Positions 11,542 to 22,700 of a stretch of DNA of 64,000 nt are shown here, one piece after another. This DNA is from Epiperipatus broadwayi. Lineage: Eukaryota; Onychophora; Udeonychophora; Euonychophora; Peripatidae. The notes below the pieces were generated by a model that was given only the letters and a program-made list of their open reading frames with translations, did not search any database and was not told the DNA's origin. Position numbers and translations under genes: made by a program. Numbering within the stretch: the stretch's first letter is position 1; each line of letters starts with the position of its first letter. Where the stretch lies: positions 306,501 to 370,500 of the forward strand of contig JAQFVV010000285.1 of NCBI GenBank assembly GCA_028023455.1, read 5' to 3'.

Positions 11542-14320
11542 TGTAACCATTTGCTCGCCCCTTCAACTACCCATCGTGCCGAACACGCTGCGGCACTCAA
11601 AATTGTAACCGTAAATTGTGTGGTCCCAACTATATAACTGAAGTGCGCTAAGAATCGTAACTTCTATCACTGATCAATTCCCGTTGCACATTGTCAGCTA
11701 TTAAGAACTGGATCCAAAAGCATATCATGCTATCTATTTTATGCACGAAAGACCACAATCAACATCTGGGGCAACTTACCACAGACCAAACTAATGATCT
11801 AACCTAAACTTTTTATGATTTAATTTGATTGCAGCCAGATGTACCGCGAAGAACTACCATAGTATTATGATAAAATACTTTAATCAAATTATAAGTGTAA
11901 TGTTATTATTTTCAAACCTTAATTTGCAAATTTTATTGTATGAGACCCAATGGCCGACCATGTACAAGATGGCATAATTTGTGGAATTACACAAGATTAT
12001 GAAATTTTAAACCATCTATATGATTTCTAATACAAATGCTAGTCTAGGTAAAGCTTTGCAATAAATAAACATAAATACTTGGGTTCTTTTATAGTTTACT
12101 ATATCATTGAGACTCTTATTATACTGACAAATGACAATTTAAAACGTTAAGTAAATATTCAATCATGTTATTATCTGATAAATCTGTTTACAGGTTTAAT
12201 AATCAATTTATTTTGTATACTAGAATCAACTACGCAAAGCCAAAATGATGGAAAAGGTAAATGGGATTTTATTGTACCCCCCACATCATAAACTACCAAA
12301 GACTAAAAGCATCCAAATGTTTTCTCAAATATCAATAAACTCTTATATCATGTTGACGATAGTATGTATTTCAATGTATGCTCTATCCAAGGTTTATGAT
12401 TTCTGATTTTACAAATGACACATAGTAACGGCACAGTAAGTTTAATTATAAATCAACTTTTATTTACAAAATTATGAATAATAAGTAATTAATTCCAATG
12501 TTATAATTAAAGACATAAATAAACAAATAAAATAAATAAATTATAATTCCATTGACTTTCTTCAATAACATCTCATAGGTACAGTTTTTAAAAACCTAAT
12601 CATACCTTATATTTCAATTTAATATAATGAATATTGAGAAAATTATACTAAATTCAGCATCAACTCATGAAATATTTAACGTCATTTCCAGATTCAATAA
12701 ATCCATACCGTAAACTTATAATAATATAATAAATAATATTATGTCTGTAGGATTTAGCTACAATGCAATCATTAAATAAAATGATAATTTAAACTTACAC
12801 TCCGGTAAATAATAATCAACCAACAGTTAATTATTATGAAGTAACTCGAATAGAATGTCCTGCTACCATTTGATGATCTAAATTATAAATTATGCTTACA
12901 AACGAAAGAAGATGATTTAGCAGATTAACTAAAATACTTTGCCCAACTTATATCTATGAAGTAAAACATATTCCTGTGGATGTATTCATCTACACGGAGG
13001 AATTAAATAACACTAAACGTTTTGTGGATTTATACACCATCATAAAGCAATAAGTACAAGTACACCATTCCGCGGATTAACCACCAGTGCAGGAATGAGT
13101 GTAAAATACAAAAATGGCAATAAAGTAATCTGCGGATTAACCACCAGCACAGATTAATGCCCTTTACATTCTAAAACAACATTACTATTTACTTCACATT
13201 AAAGTGCAAAATCATCCCCCTCAGTTATTCTGACCATTCAGAATACACTAACACTTTAGCAAATGTGGGTTCTTGCATAATAAATGTTATGCTAATCAGG
13301 ACAACTAATGTACTAACTTATCTTTCTTAAAATAAAACATGTGTAATATAAGTAATATTAGTATAGGAATATAAATCTGGAAAGACTAACAAAATAACTC
13401 ATAAAGATTGATACATCTCATGAATTCATTCAGTACTTTTTAAGCTTTTTCGCCAGCGCTATTATCTTGAATAAATCTTTTATTCAACCCCTATTAATTT
13501 AAACTTAATAAAATATAACTTATGAACTTCACATGCAAGTTCATATAATGATAAAATTAAAGTAATGCATTATTCATCAAATACATAAAATTTAACAGGT
13601 GTGTGTATGATATAAATTAAACGTATCGCATTTTATAGTTCAACACATGAATTAGAGCAGGTGTGTGTGTCACAAATTGGATTGTATAGCATTTTATAAT
13701 TCCAAATATGATCTGTGGAATCCATGTACGATATGTCGAACAACAAATACACGAAGCAATAGCTATAATTATAGTTAAATTCCATACATGCAATTTTATC
13801 CATTTGTATTAGTTATTATAATCACTATTAGATTGACGATTTTACGTGGCTCCATAAACATGAAACAATTTCAAAACATGACACGCAGAATTTAAATGAA
13901 AATGTTTCTCATAAGTTATTAATTTCTACATTTCTCTATTAAAATGTTCCAAGTTTATCACATCCATGCTAATATTTATTTATCCACGCTTAAATCTAGG
14001 AATACTAATTATAGCAATTAATTTAATCATTTCAAACTGACGTTAAAATTAGAAAATAGCTTTGATTAACTATTTTGAAGACGGTTTATTATCCAAATGT
14101 TAAACAAATTAACTAGCAAATATATGATTGGCATTGTAAAGTTAAATATCAATTAATACTATATTTTATTAGAATTAGAAATGGAAATATTAAGCTACGT
14201 TGACAACTTTAACATTTTACTTTAATTTAAACTTCTTCTTTTTTAAAAAGCAAATTTTCATTTTCATAAAACTTCTGTAATTAAAATACTTATTTACTTT
14301 TTCCAAATTGTAGAATAATA
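11542..14320. other. Mostly single-copy DNA without recognised repeats
   Basis: This is the longest stretch in the window in which I find none of the local repeat families. The first 300 bases are somewhat richer in GC. Four imperfect units start with (T/G)GYGGATT near 12977, 13022, 13072 and 13132; the last two share GCGGATTAACCACCAG at a 60-bp spacing. It could be intron or flank of the candidate exon at 14338-14381, or an old LTR element. I cannot decide which. Confidence 0.4.
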
Positions 14321-14337
14321 AACATTTTAAAACATAC

Positions 14338-14381
14338 CAAACTCTTGCAATTAATTCTTTTAAACTAGGAAGCTCCGACAT
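14338..14381 (-). CDS. Candidate first coding exon of a host gene
   Basis: On the minus strand an ATG at 14381 opens MSELPSLKELIARV, followed at 14337 by GTATGT, a fair splice donor. A short N-terminal exon of the form PSLKEL is something I associate with leucine-rich-repeat or SOCS/ankyrin-type animal proteins, but 14 residues cannot establish this. The surroundings are free of recognised transposons on the downstream (lower-coordinate) side, and the upstream side (14580-14660) is pyrimidine-rich on the plus strand, as might fit a 5' UTR. No downstream exon was identified. The longer ORF spanning this region is otherwise unremarkable. Confidence 0.22.
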
Positions 14382-14469
14382 TTTAAAAATGTAATATTGG
14401 AAAAGTTTTACCGGTGATTTGATCCACTTGGCCAGCCGACTTGAACAGACTTTTAAATTTAGCAATTCA

Positions 14470-15160
14470 TCTTATAATTAAATACCACTATGTTATTTTA
14501 CGTTTATAGCAAATTTTGTGGTAATCCGTTTACTTATTAACTATTTTAAAATAAGCTTATCAAATTTACACCATTTGCCTTTACCATTTTCTTTCTTTCT
14601 CCCTCCAAAAGCAAACTAACAGACGATCTTCTCCTAAATTCGCGCTCTTTTCTTTTATTACATTGAGATGCATACGTAATTACTGTATTTATTTTTAATA
14701 ATTAATTTTAATTGAACAAATGGTTTTTTAATTCAATGGAAATAATAATTTAAGATCATTTTAAACAAATAAAAATAAAATATTATTATTTATAATATTT
14801 TACCAAATTTTAATGTGTTGTAAAAATTTTAAAAAGTTAAACATTTTGATATGAGTTAGTATATGGAACGAAGCAAATTTAAATTTATTAAAACAATATA
14901 AGAAAGTAATCTGTTCAAAGTGCAAATCAAGCCAATCAAATCACCAAAAGAAGAAAGAGAAATTTTTATACCAGTTACATCAATTAATATATTTTATACT
15001 AAAATATATGGTTACAATATATATATATATATAAATATAAAATAAAATAGAAATTCATATAACACTACAATACTAGCTAAAACTACAAAAGTTTACTAAA
15101 ATTCTTTCACAATCATTGTTTGATTTATTAGTAAATAGACCTTCTCAAGTGAAATTCAAC
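14470..15160. other. AT-rich DNA, nothing recognised
   Basis: Apart from the pyrimidine-rich patch at 14580-14660 I see no gene or repeat family here. A TA run lies near 15018-15033. Confidence 0.45.
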
Positions 15161-15165
15161 TAAAC

Positions 15166-15176
15166 ACACACACACA

Positions 15177-15222
<46 letters not shown>

Positions 15223-15236
15223 AGTGTGTAAAACAA
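15166..15236. repeat. (CA)n(TA)n(TG)n palindromic microsatellite
   Basis: About six CA units are followed by about 15 TA units and then TG units. The whole can fold into one hairpin. Confidence 0.9.
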
Positions 15237-15238
15237 AC

Positions 15239-15835
15239 ACAAGTTTTATATAGGTAAACTTGCTATTACTTGTATTTATGATTAATAGATGGAGCTTTAC
15301 CAAGACCTCCAAACAAGCGTATTTTTGTTTACATAAACATCAGAGTCAGAATTCACTGTCTCTTTCATTGGCTCCACCCTCAGATCAATTGATTTCAAGC
15401 TGATTTGCTAAATACAAGCGATAGCAAGTTTACATATATAAAACTTGTTTTTGTTTTTTATAAATGTACCTTTGAAGTTTCTTGCAATGATATATATTGC
15501 AGAAGCTTTGACTATGTGGTGAAACTGAACTGATATCAGACCCATATAGCTATCTGGCTTGATAAGCTGAGTTTGAAGACATTTACGTGTCTAAAAGATT
15601 CATGCTTGCAAACTGATAGAAACTTGTTGCATAAACGCTTGGAGTTAGTGTTTAGATCTAGTTTCTAACTCCTATCCTTCACTGATGATAGCAAATCAGC
15701 TTGAAATCAGCTGATCTGAGGGTGGAGCCAACGAAAGAGACAGTGAATTCTGACTCTGATGTTTATGTAAACAAAAATATGCTTGTTTGGAGGTCTTGGT
15801 AAAGCTCCATCTATTGATCATATATATATAATAGA
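15239..15835 (+). mobile_element. Family B unit with inverted partial copy
   Basis: The plus-strand unit carries the family landmarks CAGACCCATATAGCTATCTGG, TGAAGACATTTACGTGTC and TTTAGATCTAG, then a hammerhead (15676-15722). It is followed by CTGAGGGTGGAGCCAACG through GGTAAAGCTCCATC. The last 135 bp reappear inverted at about 15290-15400, which stops just inside the ribozyme. The bases outside it, CAAGTTTTATATAGG... near 15239 and its inverted form near 15430-15460, form a second inverted pair. No protein is encoded. Confidence 0.75.
15676..15722 (+). ncRNA. Hammerhead ribozyme, family B
   Basis: Stem I CCTTCA (15676-15681) pairs with TGAGGG (15717-15722). CTGATGA is at 15682-15688; stem II AGC/GCT has loop AAATCA and a T.T mismatch at its base; GAA is at 15703-15705. 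Helix III is the perfect palindrome ATCAGCTGAT and the triplet is AUC, with predicted cleavage after 15716. All core positions are present. Confidence 0.75.
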
Positions 15836-16097
15836 ATAGTCTTTTCATTATTCACTTCACAACCAACTTCCTTCATCAAAAGATGTCTTCCTGTGATTGA
15901 TGTCCTCAGATTAAAAAAAAATTATTATCAAAGTTTCTTTTGGTTTCAATTCACTTATTTTTTATATAAAAGATAACATTTGCATTGCTAAATAATATTT
16001 TACGACTTATATTCAGTTCATGAATATACAAAGCTGAGTTTTGATATCTATTTTCAATTCCATTATTATGAACTTTAACTCTATCATTAAATTTTAA

Positions 16098-16205
16098 TTT
16101 TTTTTTTCCATATGTCATAGTATTTGTCATGAGGCGAACCCGTAACAACCGTCTGCAACCAACTGCTTGCTTGCAAGACAGCTGCATTGACCACTCGGCT
16201 AACAA
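16098..16205 (-). mobile_element. tRNA-derived SINE, short type
   Basis: The minus strand shows the A-box region GAGTGGTCAATGCAGC, the shared TTGCAAGCAAGCAG motif, a B box GGGTTCGCCTC and the tail CATATGGAAAAAAAA. An ORF overlapping it on the minus strand is not a gene. Confidence 0.85.
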
Positions 16206-17055
16206 CATATGTAGGTTTTAAAAAAAATAATCAAGTATAGTGGCTTAATGCTTGTTCATTATTTACATTTTTTAAAAATAATCATAAATAAATTAACAAT
16301 AAATGTACATCTATGAATCTCAATTTTTAAAAGATATGTTTAAAATATAGATATTAGGCATACATATATTGAAGTTACCCCCCCCCCCAAAAAAAAAAAA
16401 TCAAGTCAGATGTCACATGACCTAATTTGAATTTAAGATGGCACAGTAAATATAATTCCTAGAGTAAAATAAACTTTTAATTCATGAAACTGTGGAGGTA
16501 TTTTAATTTTTTAAAATACATTATTTAAGAGATATTTGGTTGTCATTTTATTATAATTTATTTATTTACTTGATGATTATTAAGGAAGGTACATTAAAAA
16601 CTCAACATTTTACATGTAAGTTAAATAGATGTATTATTATACATGCTGTGTAAGTTAGAAAAACAAATATTTTAAAATAATTAAGAAATATATTATCTCC
16701 AAAAATTTTGCTGATAAATATAAGAATATTTATTTTATATGTTAAGTAGAAGATAAAGAAAGTATATTATATAAATACAATATGAGAAGTATATGTGTTC
16801 TTGATGGTACCAAAGATATTTTCTGCTTTAATAATAAAATTAGATGAATGATAGGGAAAATATTGTATATAGTATTTAGGAAAAATATTTATCCAATATA
16901 ATTTATGAGAAATATAATTATTGATATTAGTTTAAAATAGTTATATAAAATGTCTACATAAATTCAATAACTATCCAACTTAGATTATAAATGATAGGCA
17001 AATGCAGATCACAAGTAATTGGAAAGCATGGTAAAAAGGATGCATGTTATTGTTT
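16206..17055. other. AT-rich DNA with a poly-C/poly-A tract
   Basis: A run of C followed by a run of A lies at 16379-16401. A similar tract is near 39239-39259. Nothing else is recognised. Confidence 0.5.
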
Positions 17056-17059
17056 AATA

Positions 17060-17290
17060 AATCCTCATCCCCAGATCAAGCTTATGGCTCATGTCAGTGA
17101 GGAGTTAGGATTTCAGGTACTAGATCTAAAATTCCAACTATAGAGTCAGCACTTATTTAATACCTTACTATCAATTTGAAAATTTGAATTTTTTAGATAC
17201 ATAAATGTCTTCAAACCCAGCCTTACAAACCAGATAGCTATTGAAGCTTGTTTGGAGCTAGGGGTAAGCTCCATCTAGTGAACATTTTAG
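17060..17290 (-). repeat. Family B relic
   Basis: On the minus strand it carries GATGGAGCTTACC, AGCTATCTGG, GGGTTTGAAGACATTTATG and TTTTAGATCTAGTACC, all family B landmarks in the usual order. The ribozyme site reads CTGACAT with the GAAA box deleted, so it is dead. Confidence 0.65.
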
Positions 17291-17850
17291 TACAAGCTTA
17301 AAATCAAGTTACACAATTTGTCTCTTGTATTATTAATTATTATATATACATTGTACTATCATGGTTTATATCACCCATTTTGTAGTCAAGGAATACATTA
17401 TAAAAAATTTTTTTTATTCACTTAATATACCATTTAAACCCTGACTGAAATGATTCTCTTATAATGGAAGTCATAACAGTGTGATACACAGTTTGAATTC
17501 TTTATGCACATTAAAATAGATCATTACTTTATTCATAAGTCAATAACTATTATCTACATACATATTCATAGATACATTTACACAATTTGATACGAATATT
17601 AGAAATAAACAAGAAATGCCAATTTTATATAAATCTGTTATGTGTAAAAATGATTAATGTTTTAAATAATGTATAACAAATAAACAAAAACAAAAAAAAC
17701 AATAATAAATTGCTTGGTAAAATATTGGGAGAAAGCCATGCATAACTAAAACAACCAGGAATATTATTATTAAAACCTAAGAGGAGATAGAAACAGTTTA
17801 TGAATTTGTGGAGAATAGCTTCTTCCACAATATTACACCCCTCCCCTCTA
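17291..17850. other. AT-rich DNA, nothing recognised
   Basis: No gene or repeat family seen. Small ORFs on both strands here overlap the arm of the next palindrome or low-complexity sequence. Confidence 0.45.
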
Positions 17851-17851
17851 T

Positions 17852-18383
17852 ATATAATTGAAATAATAAATTTAACGGTTTACAAACTATTACAAACAAT
17901 CCTTAAATCTGCAGTAGTACTTTCGGTTAATTTCTTAAACCTGCCTCAACTGCCATTAAATTCAAAAACAAAAGCGGAAGCAAACGTCATCAATTCAAAT
18001 TCCAGGAATCTCATATTTTAATGTTAACAACTTTTCGATTTATTAAATGCATTTTATTCCTGTTTATAAAAATAAAAGAGGCAATTTTTATAAACAGGAA
18101 TAAAATGCATTTAATAAATCGACAAGCTTATTCCTGGTTATAAAAATTAAAGAAGCAATTTTTATAAACAGGAATAAAATGCATTTAAAAAATCGACAAG
18201 CTGCTAACATTAAAATACGAGATTCGTGGAATTTGAATTGATGACGTTTGCTTCTGCTTTTGTTTTTGAATTTAATGGCAGTTGAGGCAGGTTTAAAAAA
18301 TTAACCGAAAGTACATCTGCGGATTTAAGGATTGTTTGTAATAGTTTGTAAACTGTTAAATTTATTATTTCAATTATAATTAC
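17852..18383. repeat. Long imperfect palindrome with nested hairpins
   Basis: The left arm ATAATTGAAATAATAAATT... and the right arm ...AATTTATTATTTCAATTAT are inverted copies of about 220 bp each, joined through CGGTTTACAAACTATTACAA. The centre (18030-18200) holds two further inverted/direct copies of TTTATAAACAGGAATAAAATG. It could be a foldback element or an inverted duplication. No protein. Confidence 0.8.
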
Positions 18384-18684
18384 AATTTTGTTTTTAATTA
18401 ACGGACATTTTATTTATTTTACATATATATATATAAGTACAACCTATTTCAGTGTTGTAGAAAGTCATTAGTTTTTTTCTTTCTTCATTTAAAATCAATT
18501 TTAAGAAATCAACTGATTATAAACGGGAAGAAAGTAAAACAAAATTTATTAATCTATTTCTTATTAATATTGGACAACCTTCTAATAATATATCTCACTA
18601 TAGGTATGCCACACACAGCAAGCCAGAGTAATCAATGGATGCCAGAAGGCTTGTGCATAAAATCTCTATCTAGTGCCTACTCAT

Positions 18685-18739
18685 CCAGTATCCCCAGACT
18701 AGTTTCTGGCTTGTGGTCTTCGTCAGTGAGGAGCCTTGG
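18685..18739 (-). ncRNA. Hammerhead ribozyme, family A, weakened stem II
   Basis: On the minus strand: CCAAGGCTCCTCA, CTGACGA, a short stem II with an A.C mismatch, GAAA, helix III ACTAGT, GUC, then TGGGGATACTGG pairing back to stem I. Both core boxes are intact, but stem II keeps only two good pairs. Confidence 0.6.
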
Positions 18740-19134
18740 ATCTGAGAGCACTGCATCTAGATCTTAGGACCTAATGCAACTCTCCAGCAACCACCTTTTA
18801 TCTCCATTTAACTACAAAATTATGAGTCTTAAACTAAAAACACTTTTTTTTCAATTCAAGCCCATCAGCTTATATAATTATATGGTCTGAACCCAGTTCA
18901 GTTCCCATACATTTTGGTGTCTTTGGTTTTTTAACAACCATAGTCACCAATATCCTATTAGGCAGGATTGGTTTTAAGCCAATAAACATCACATGACCAC
19001 CATCTCTTATGCTTGTGTATAACTGTTGTTAAAACAGGCAAAACTCACTATACGTATGCCAACATACGTATGCCACACACAGCAAGATAGAGTAATCAAT
19101 GGATGCTAGAAGGCTTGTGCTAGTGCCTACTCAT

Positions 19135-19189
19135 CCAATATCCACAGACTAGTTTCTGGCTTGTGGCCTTTGTCAGTGAGGAGCCTTGG
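19135..19189 (-). ncRNA. Hammerhead-like, family A, core mutated
   Basis: Box 1 reads CTGACAA, so G8 is replaced by A, and stem I has an extra mismatch (TGTGGA). GAAACTAGTC is intact. Probably inactive. Confidence 0.5.
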
Positions 19190-19735
19190 ATCTGAGAGCA
19201 CTGCATCTAGATCTTAGGATCTAATGCAACCCTCCAGCAACCACCTTTTATCTCCATTTAATTACAAAACTATGAGTCCTAAACCGAAAACACTTTAATG
19301 TTTCCAATCCACAAGCCAGAAACTACTCTGGGGGTATTAGATGAGTAGGCACTAGATGAGAATTTTATGCACAAGCCTTCTGGCATCCATTGATTACTCT
19401 AGCTTGCTGTGTGTAGCATACATATGATGAGTTTTGCCTGTTTTAACAGTTATACACAAGCATAAGAGATGGTGGTCATGTGATGTTTATTGGCTTAAAA
19501 TCAATCCTGCCTAACAGGATATTGGTGGCTATGGTTATTAAAGAACCAAAGACACCAAAATGTATGGGAACTGAACTGGGTTCAGACCCAACAACTATAT
19601 AAGCTGATGGGCTTGAATTTAAAACATTAAAGTGTTTACAGTTTAAGACTTATAGTTTTGTAGTTAAATGGAGATAAAAGGTGGTTTCTGGAGGGTTGCA
19701 TTAGATCCTAAGATCTAGATGCAGTGCTCTCAGAT

Positions 19736-19790
19736 CCAAGGCTCCTCACTGACAAAGGCCACAAGCCAGAAACTAGTCTGGAGATATTGG
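19736..19790 (+). ncRNA. Hammerhead-like, family A, core mutated
   Basis: Stem II and GAAACTAGTC are intact, but box 1 reads CTGACAA (G8 to A), the same change as in the 19135 copy on the opposite arm. Sharing this change suggests that the arms were copied from each other. Probably inactive. Confidence 0.5.
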
Positions 19791-19962
19791 ATGAGTTGGC
19801 ACTAGATGGGGATTTTATGCACAAGCCTTCTGGCATCCATTGTTTACTCTAGCTTGCTGTGTGTGTCATACGTATAGTGAGTTTTGCCTGTTTTAACAAC
19901 AGTTAATTCACAAGCATAAGAGATGGTGGTCATGTGATGTTTATTGGCTTAATAATATATCT

Positions 19963-20665
19963 AATGTCCTTTAATTCATATGCATTAACAATTTGGTTTT
20001 TACTTGAGATAAAACAGTTCTTCATTACAATATATAAGATGTATGTTATTTCAATGAAAACATAATACACATTATGATTCAAATAAGATTTTGTTTTCAT
20101 CACATATCAGTGAAAATCTTCGTATAATAAATATATATAATAAAATATTTTAGTCACTATTTTTAATTTAATTTAATCTGTCGACCAAGTTATTGGTTTC
20201 ATCTGTCATTTAAGATTAAAACATATTTTAATTAATGAAAGTCAAATTTGACCACTCTGTTAAATCAAATCTACACAAAACTTTTTAAATATTAAAAAGA
20301 GATGCATTACTTAATTTTTTAAAAGTTATTATAATCAGCAAAAAATTATGATGAAAATTTCGGCCACAACAAACATAGTAATGTAAATTTTAGTCAATTC
20401 TTTGTTAGGAAAAAAATATTTCATTTTTTTCAATAATGAATAATATTTTTATAGTGTAATTTTCATTTCACCATTCTCAGGCAAGGGTAGGGACTTATTT
20501 TTATCAATTTTATACCTTGTGGTTTGATAGAAAACAGTTTCTACCTTGTATGAGAGTGATGTAATGAAAATTATATTGCGGAAATAATTATTGGATAAAT
20601 CTCTACTCTAATAAATGACTAATAAAAATTATTATATACTTTTAAGTTTCTATTTGTAAATTCTG
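19963..20665. other. AT-rich DNA with a family D fragment
   Basis: A family D fragment lies at about 20440-20640 (ATTTTTATAGTGTAATTTTCA, TACCTTGT, TATGAGAGTGATGTAATG). The rest is unrecognised AT-rich sequence. Confidence 0.5.
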
Positions 20666-20670
20666 TTCAC

Positions 20671-20787
20671 AGTCAAGCATTGTTAGCCAAGAGGTCAGCA
20701 CAGCCGCATTGCAAGCAAGCTGTAGGTTGCAGACCATTGTTGTGGGTTTGCCTCCCCACCGAGGATATGACATATGGGAAAAAAAAA
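20671..20787 (+). mobile_element. tRNA-derived SINE, short type
   Basis: GTTAGCCAAGAGGTCAGCAC, GCATTGCAAGCAAGC, a B-box-like GTGGGTTTGCCTC and the tail CATATGGGAAAAAAAAA are present. This plus-strand copy shows the family tail well. The ORF overlapping it is not a gene. Confidence 0.85.
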
Positions 20788-20789
20788 TT

Positions 20790-21215
20790 TAGGTTGCAAA
20801 TAAAAAATAAATATTTTACATTAAAATATATTATTTACTTTAGCATAATATACTTTTTAAAAAGGACCCCATAGTACTACAATAGCAATCCATCTTGTTG
20901 TACTCCCATATAGATTTAAAATCTTTAAATATTTTTTCAGGCTCTCTATTTTTTCTTGGTATTGCTATAATTATTCCAATTTATTATAGGCCAGTTGTAA
21001 AAGATGTGTTCATTTCATTCCAATTCCAATAAAGACAATGTTAAGACAACATAATATTTAACAGTAGTACATTAAATATGAGTTTTGCAGTGACTATATG
21101 AACTAATCTTGGATCCACAAATGTGTTTACATATAGGAAATTATTCTGTTTATTCTCTGTAAAAAAAATTCTTTCTAAAAGATTTCAACAATGTGTCTAA
21201 TTGCAGCTGTCTGTT
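20790..21215. other. AT-rich DNA, nothing recognised
   Basis: No gene or known repeat. Confidence 0.45.
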
Positions 21216-21787
21216 ATATTCTATTCTCAGAAAAAACTCACCATACAGTTAGTGCCACTTATTGCAAGCCAGAGTAATCAATGAATGCAAAAAGGTTTAA
21301 AATCCTTATCTAGTGCCTACCCAATCAATATCCCCAGACTAGTTTCTAGCTTATGGCTTTCATCAGTGAGGAACCTTGGATCTGAGAGCACTGCACCTAG
21401 ATCTTAGGATCTAATCCAACCCTCCAGCAGTCACATTTTATCTCTACTTAACTACAAAACTACAAGTCTAAAATTGAATACCTAATAAAATTTTCAATTC
21501 AAGCACATTAGCTATTATATCATATATGTCTGAACTCAGTTCAGTACCCATATATTTTGAGCCCTTTGGTTCTTTAATAATCATAGCCACCATTACCCTG
21601 TTAGGAAGAATTGGTATTAAACCATTAAACATCACATAATCACCACTTCTTATGTTTGTTGAAGTTTCTTGCATCCATTGATGGTTTGCACTGCATGACA
21701 CTAGTGTGTGGAGAGTTTTGCCTGCTCTAACAGCTTGACTAAGCATAAGAAATGGTAATCATGTGTAATTTAATATTCTATTCTCAG
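21216..21787 (-). mobile_element. Family A ribozyme unit, single copy with 15-bp TSD
   Basis: The unit spans 21231-21772 and is flanked by the 15-bp direct repeat ATATTCTATTCTCAG (21216-21230 and 21773-21787). Inside are all the family A landmarks and a hammerhead at 21326-21379. Its end carries an inverted piece (GTGGAGAGTTTTGCC near 21708) of its start (AAAAAACTCACCATAC). TSDs of this length are typical of target-primed reverse transcription, not of cut-and-paste transposons. The 92-residue minus-strand ORF inside it is chance. Confidence 0.85.
21326..21379 (-). ncRNA. Hammerhead ribozyme, family A
   Basis: On the minus strand: stem I from CCAAGGTTCCTCA, CTGATGA, stem II AGC/GCT with loop CATAA (A.A at its base), GAAA, helix III ACTAGT, GUC, TGGGGATATTG. 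All core positions are present; predicted cleavage is just 3' of the minus-strand GUC at 21339-21337. Confidence 0.72.
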
Positions 21788-22285
21788 CCATAACAGTCAA
21801 TGAAATCAGTCATATTGCATTTCTTTAGTGATTTTGAGATAAATTAAGCAAAATATCAGCTCCACCTACAGGTAATTTAGTTCAAGTAATTATTCCATTG
21901 TGATGTACTCCTTAGATTTAACATTAGAAGCAGCAGCACATTAGAATGGGTACTGCACCTCAATATCAAGTTATTTAAATTTTTTGACATTTTCAATATA
22001 AACTCTATAAAATAAGCAAACTTTGTTGAAATGCCTTAGATTTGTTGATTACTTGAATCAAGTGTCTTGATTAAACAATAAAAGCAATAAATAAATTACT
22101 TGTATTTGCATTTCTAAGATAATTCTCAATTCCATAAGAATCATAACATTGAATCTTGGTAACCAATCATCTATAGTTGGAAGCAAACCTATTCAATAAA
22201 ATCTATGAAAATATTTTTTTAAGATTACAATGAAATGAAGCTGGATAATTTTGTCCAAATCATATATGTAAATGGATTATTCTCC
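21788..22285. other. AT-rich DNA, nothing recognised
   Basis: No gene or repeat family identified. Confidence 0.45.
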
Positions 22286-22289
22286 AGTA

Positions 22290-22700
22290 CATGAGGGGTC
22301 AGAATGACTTAATGGTCAACTTGGGTAGGATGACAACCTTGGCACTAATGTGGTCTTTGAACATTCCATCATCAGATTTTCAATGAAATGGATGGCTGAA
22401 GAGTTGTGGGTTGGAGTAGTTTGAAACCTGGCCATTAAAGTATGAATATTGGCTATCTTAATATAAAGCTGAGCACTGATTGTATATATGTGTGGAGATA
22501 GTAATCTGGACCAACTGATGATTGCTGATTTAGCATGAAATACATATATTGGTCATTATTTATCTTTTCAACATGTGTATGATCAAGTGGGTCAGCAATA
22601 TGAGATGGCATGGAAAACTGAGGGTTGTGTGAAGGTCTGAGTTCAAATCCTTTTTATATTACATTATATATATTCAGGTGGGTATAAGCCTGTACAGTGT
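22290..22700 (+). mobile_element. Family C ribozyme unit
   Basis: The plus-strand unit carries CATCAGATTTTCAATG, CATTAAAGTATGAATATTGG, ATCTTAATATAAAGCTGAGC, the ribozyme, ATTATTTATCTTTTCAACATG, GTCTGAGTTCAAATCC (B-box-like) and AAGCCTGTACAGTGTATTA. The order matches the minus-strand units at 57 kb. It is one unit and not a tandem array. No TSD was found. Confidence 0.75.
22510..22553 (+). ncRNA. Hammerhead ribozyme, family C
   Basis: Stem I ACCAA (22510-22514) pairs with TTGGT (22549-22553). CTGATGA is at 22515-22521; stem II TGCT/AGCA has loop GATTT with a T.T base mismatch; GAA is at 22537-22539. Helix III is ATA-CA-TAT and the triplet AUA, with predicted cleavage after 22548. All core bases are present. 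Helix III has lost its perfect palindrome (CA for CG in the loop). Confidence 0.75.

Larger units (their letters stand above)
18583..19962. mobile_element. Family A ribozyme units in a head-to-head palindromic array
   Basis: The left half holds two minus-strand family A units in tandem: CTAGTTTCTGGCTTGTGG is at about 18699 and 19149. The right half holds two plus-strand units: CCACAAGCCAGAAACTA is at about 19311 and 19759. The tandem period is about 447 bp and the fold centre is near 19310. A 13-bp direct repeat, TAATAATATATCT, flanks the whole at 18583-18595 and 19950-19962, suggesting that the palindrome entered as one piece. Landmarks include GTTCAGACCCA and AGATCCTAAGATCTAG. There is no coding capacity, so it must depend on other enzymes. 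Confidence 0.85.

Noticed and set aside
13072-13147. Two 16-bp direct repeats 60 bp apart as a CRISPR-like array
   Set aside because: Only two good copies, in eukaryotic DNA, with no further regular units.
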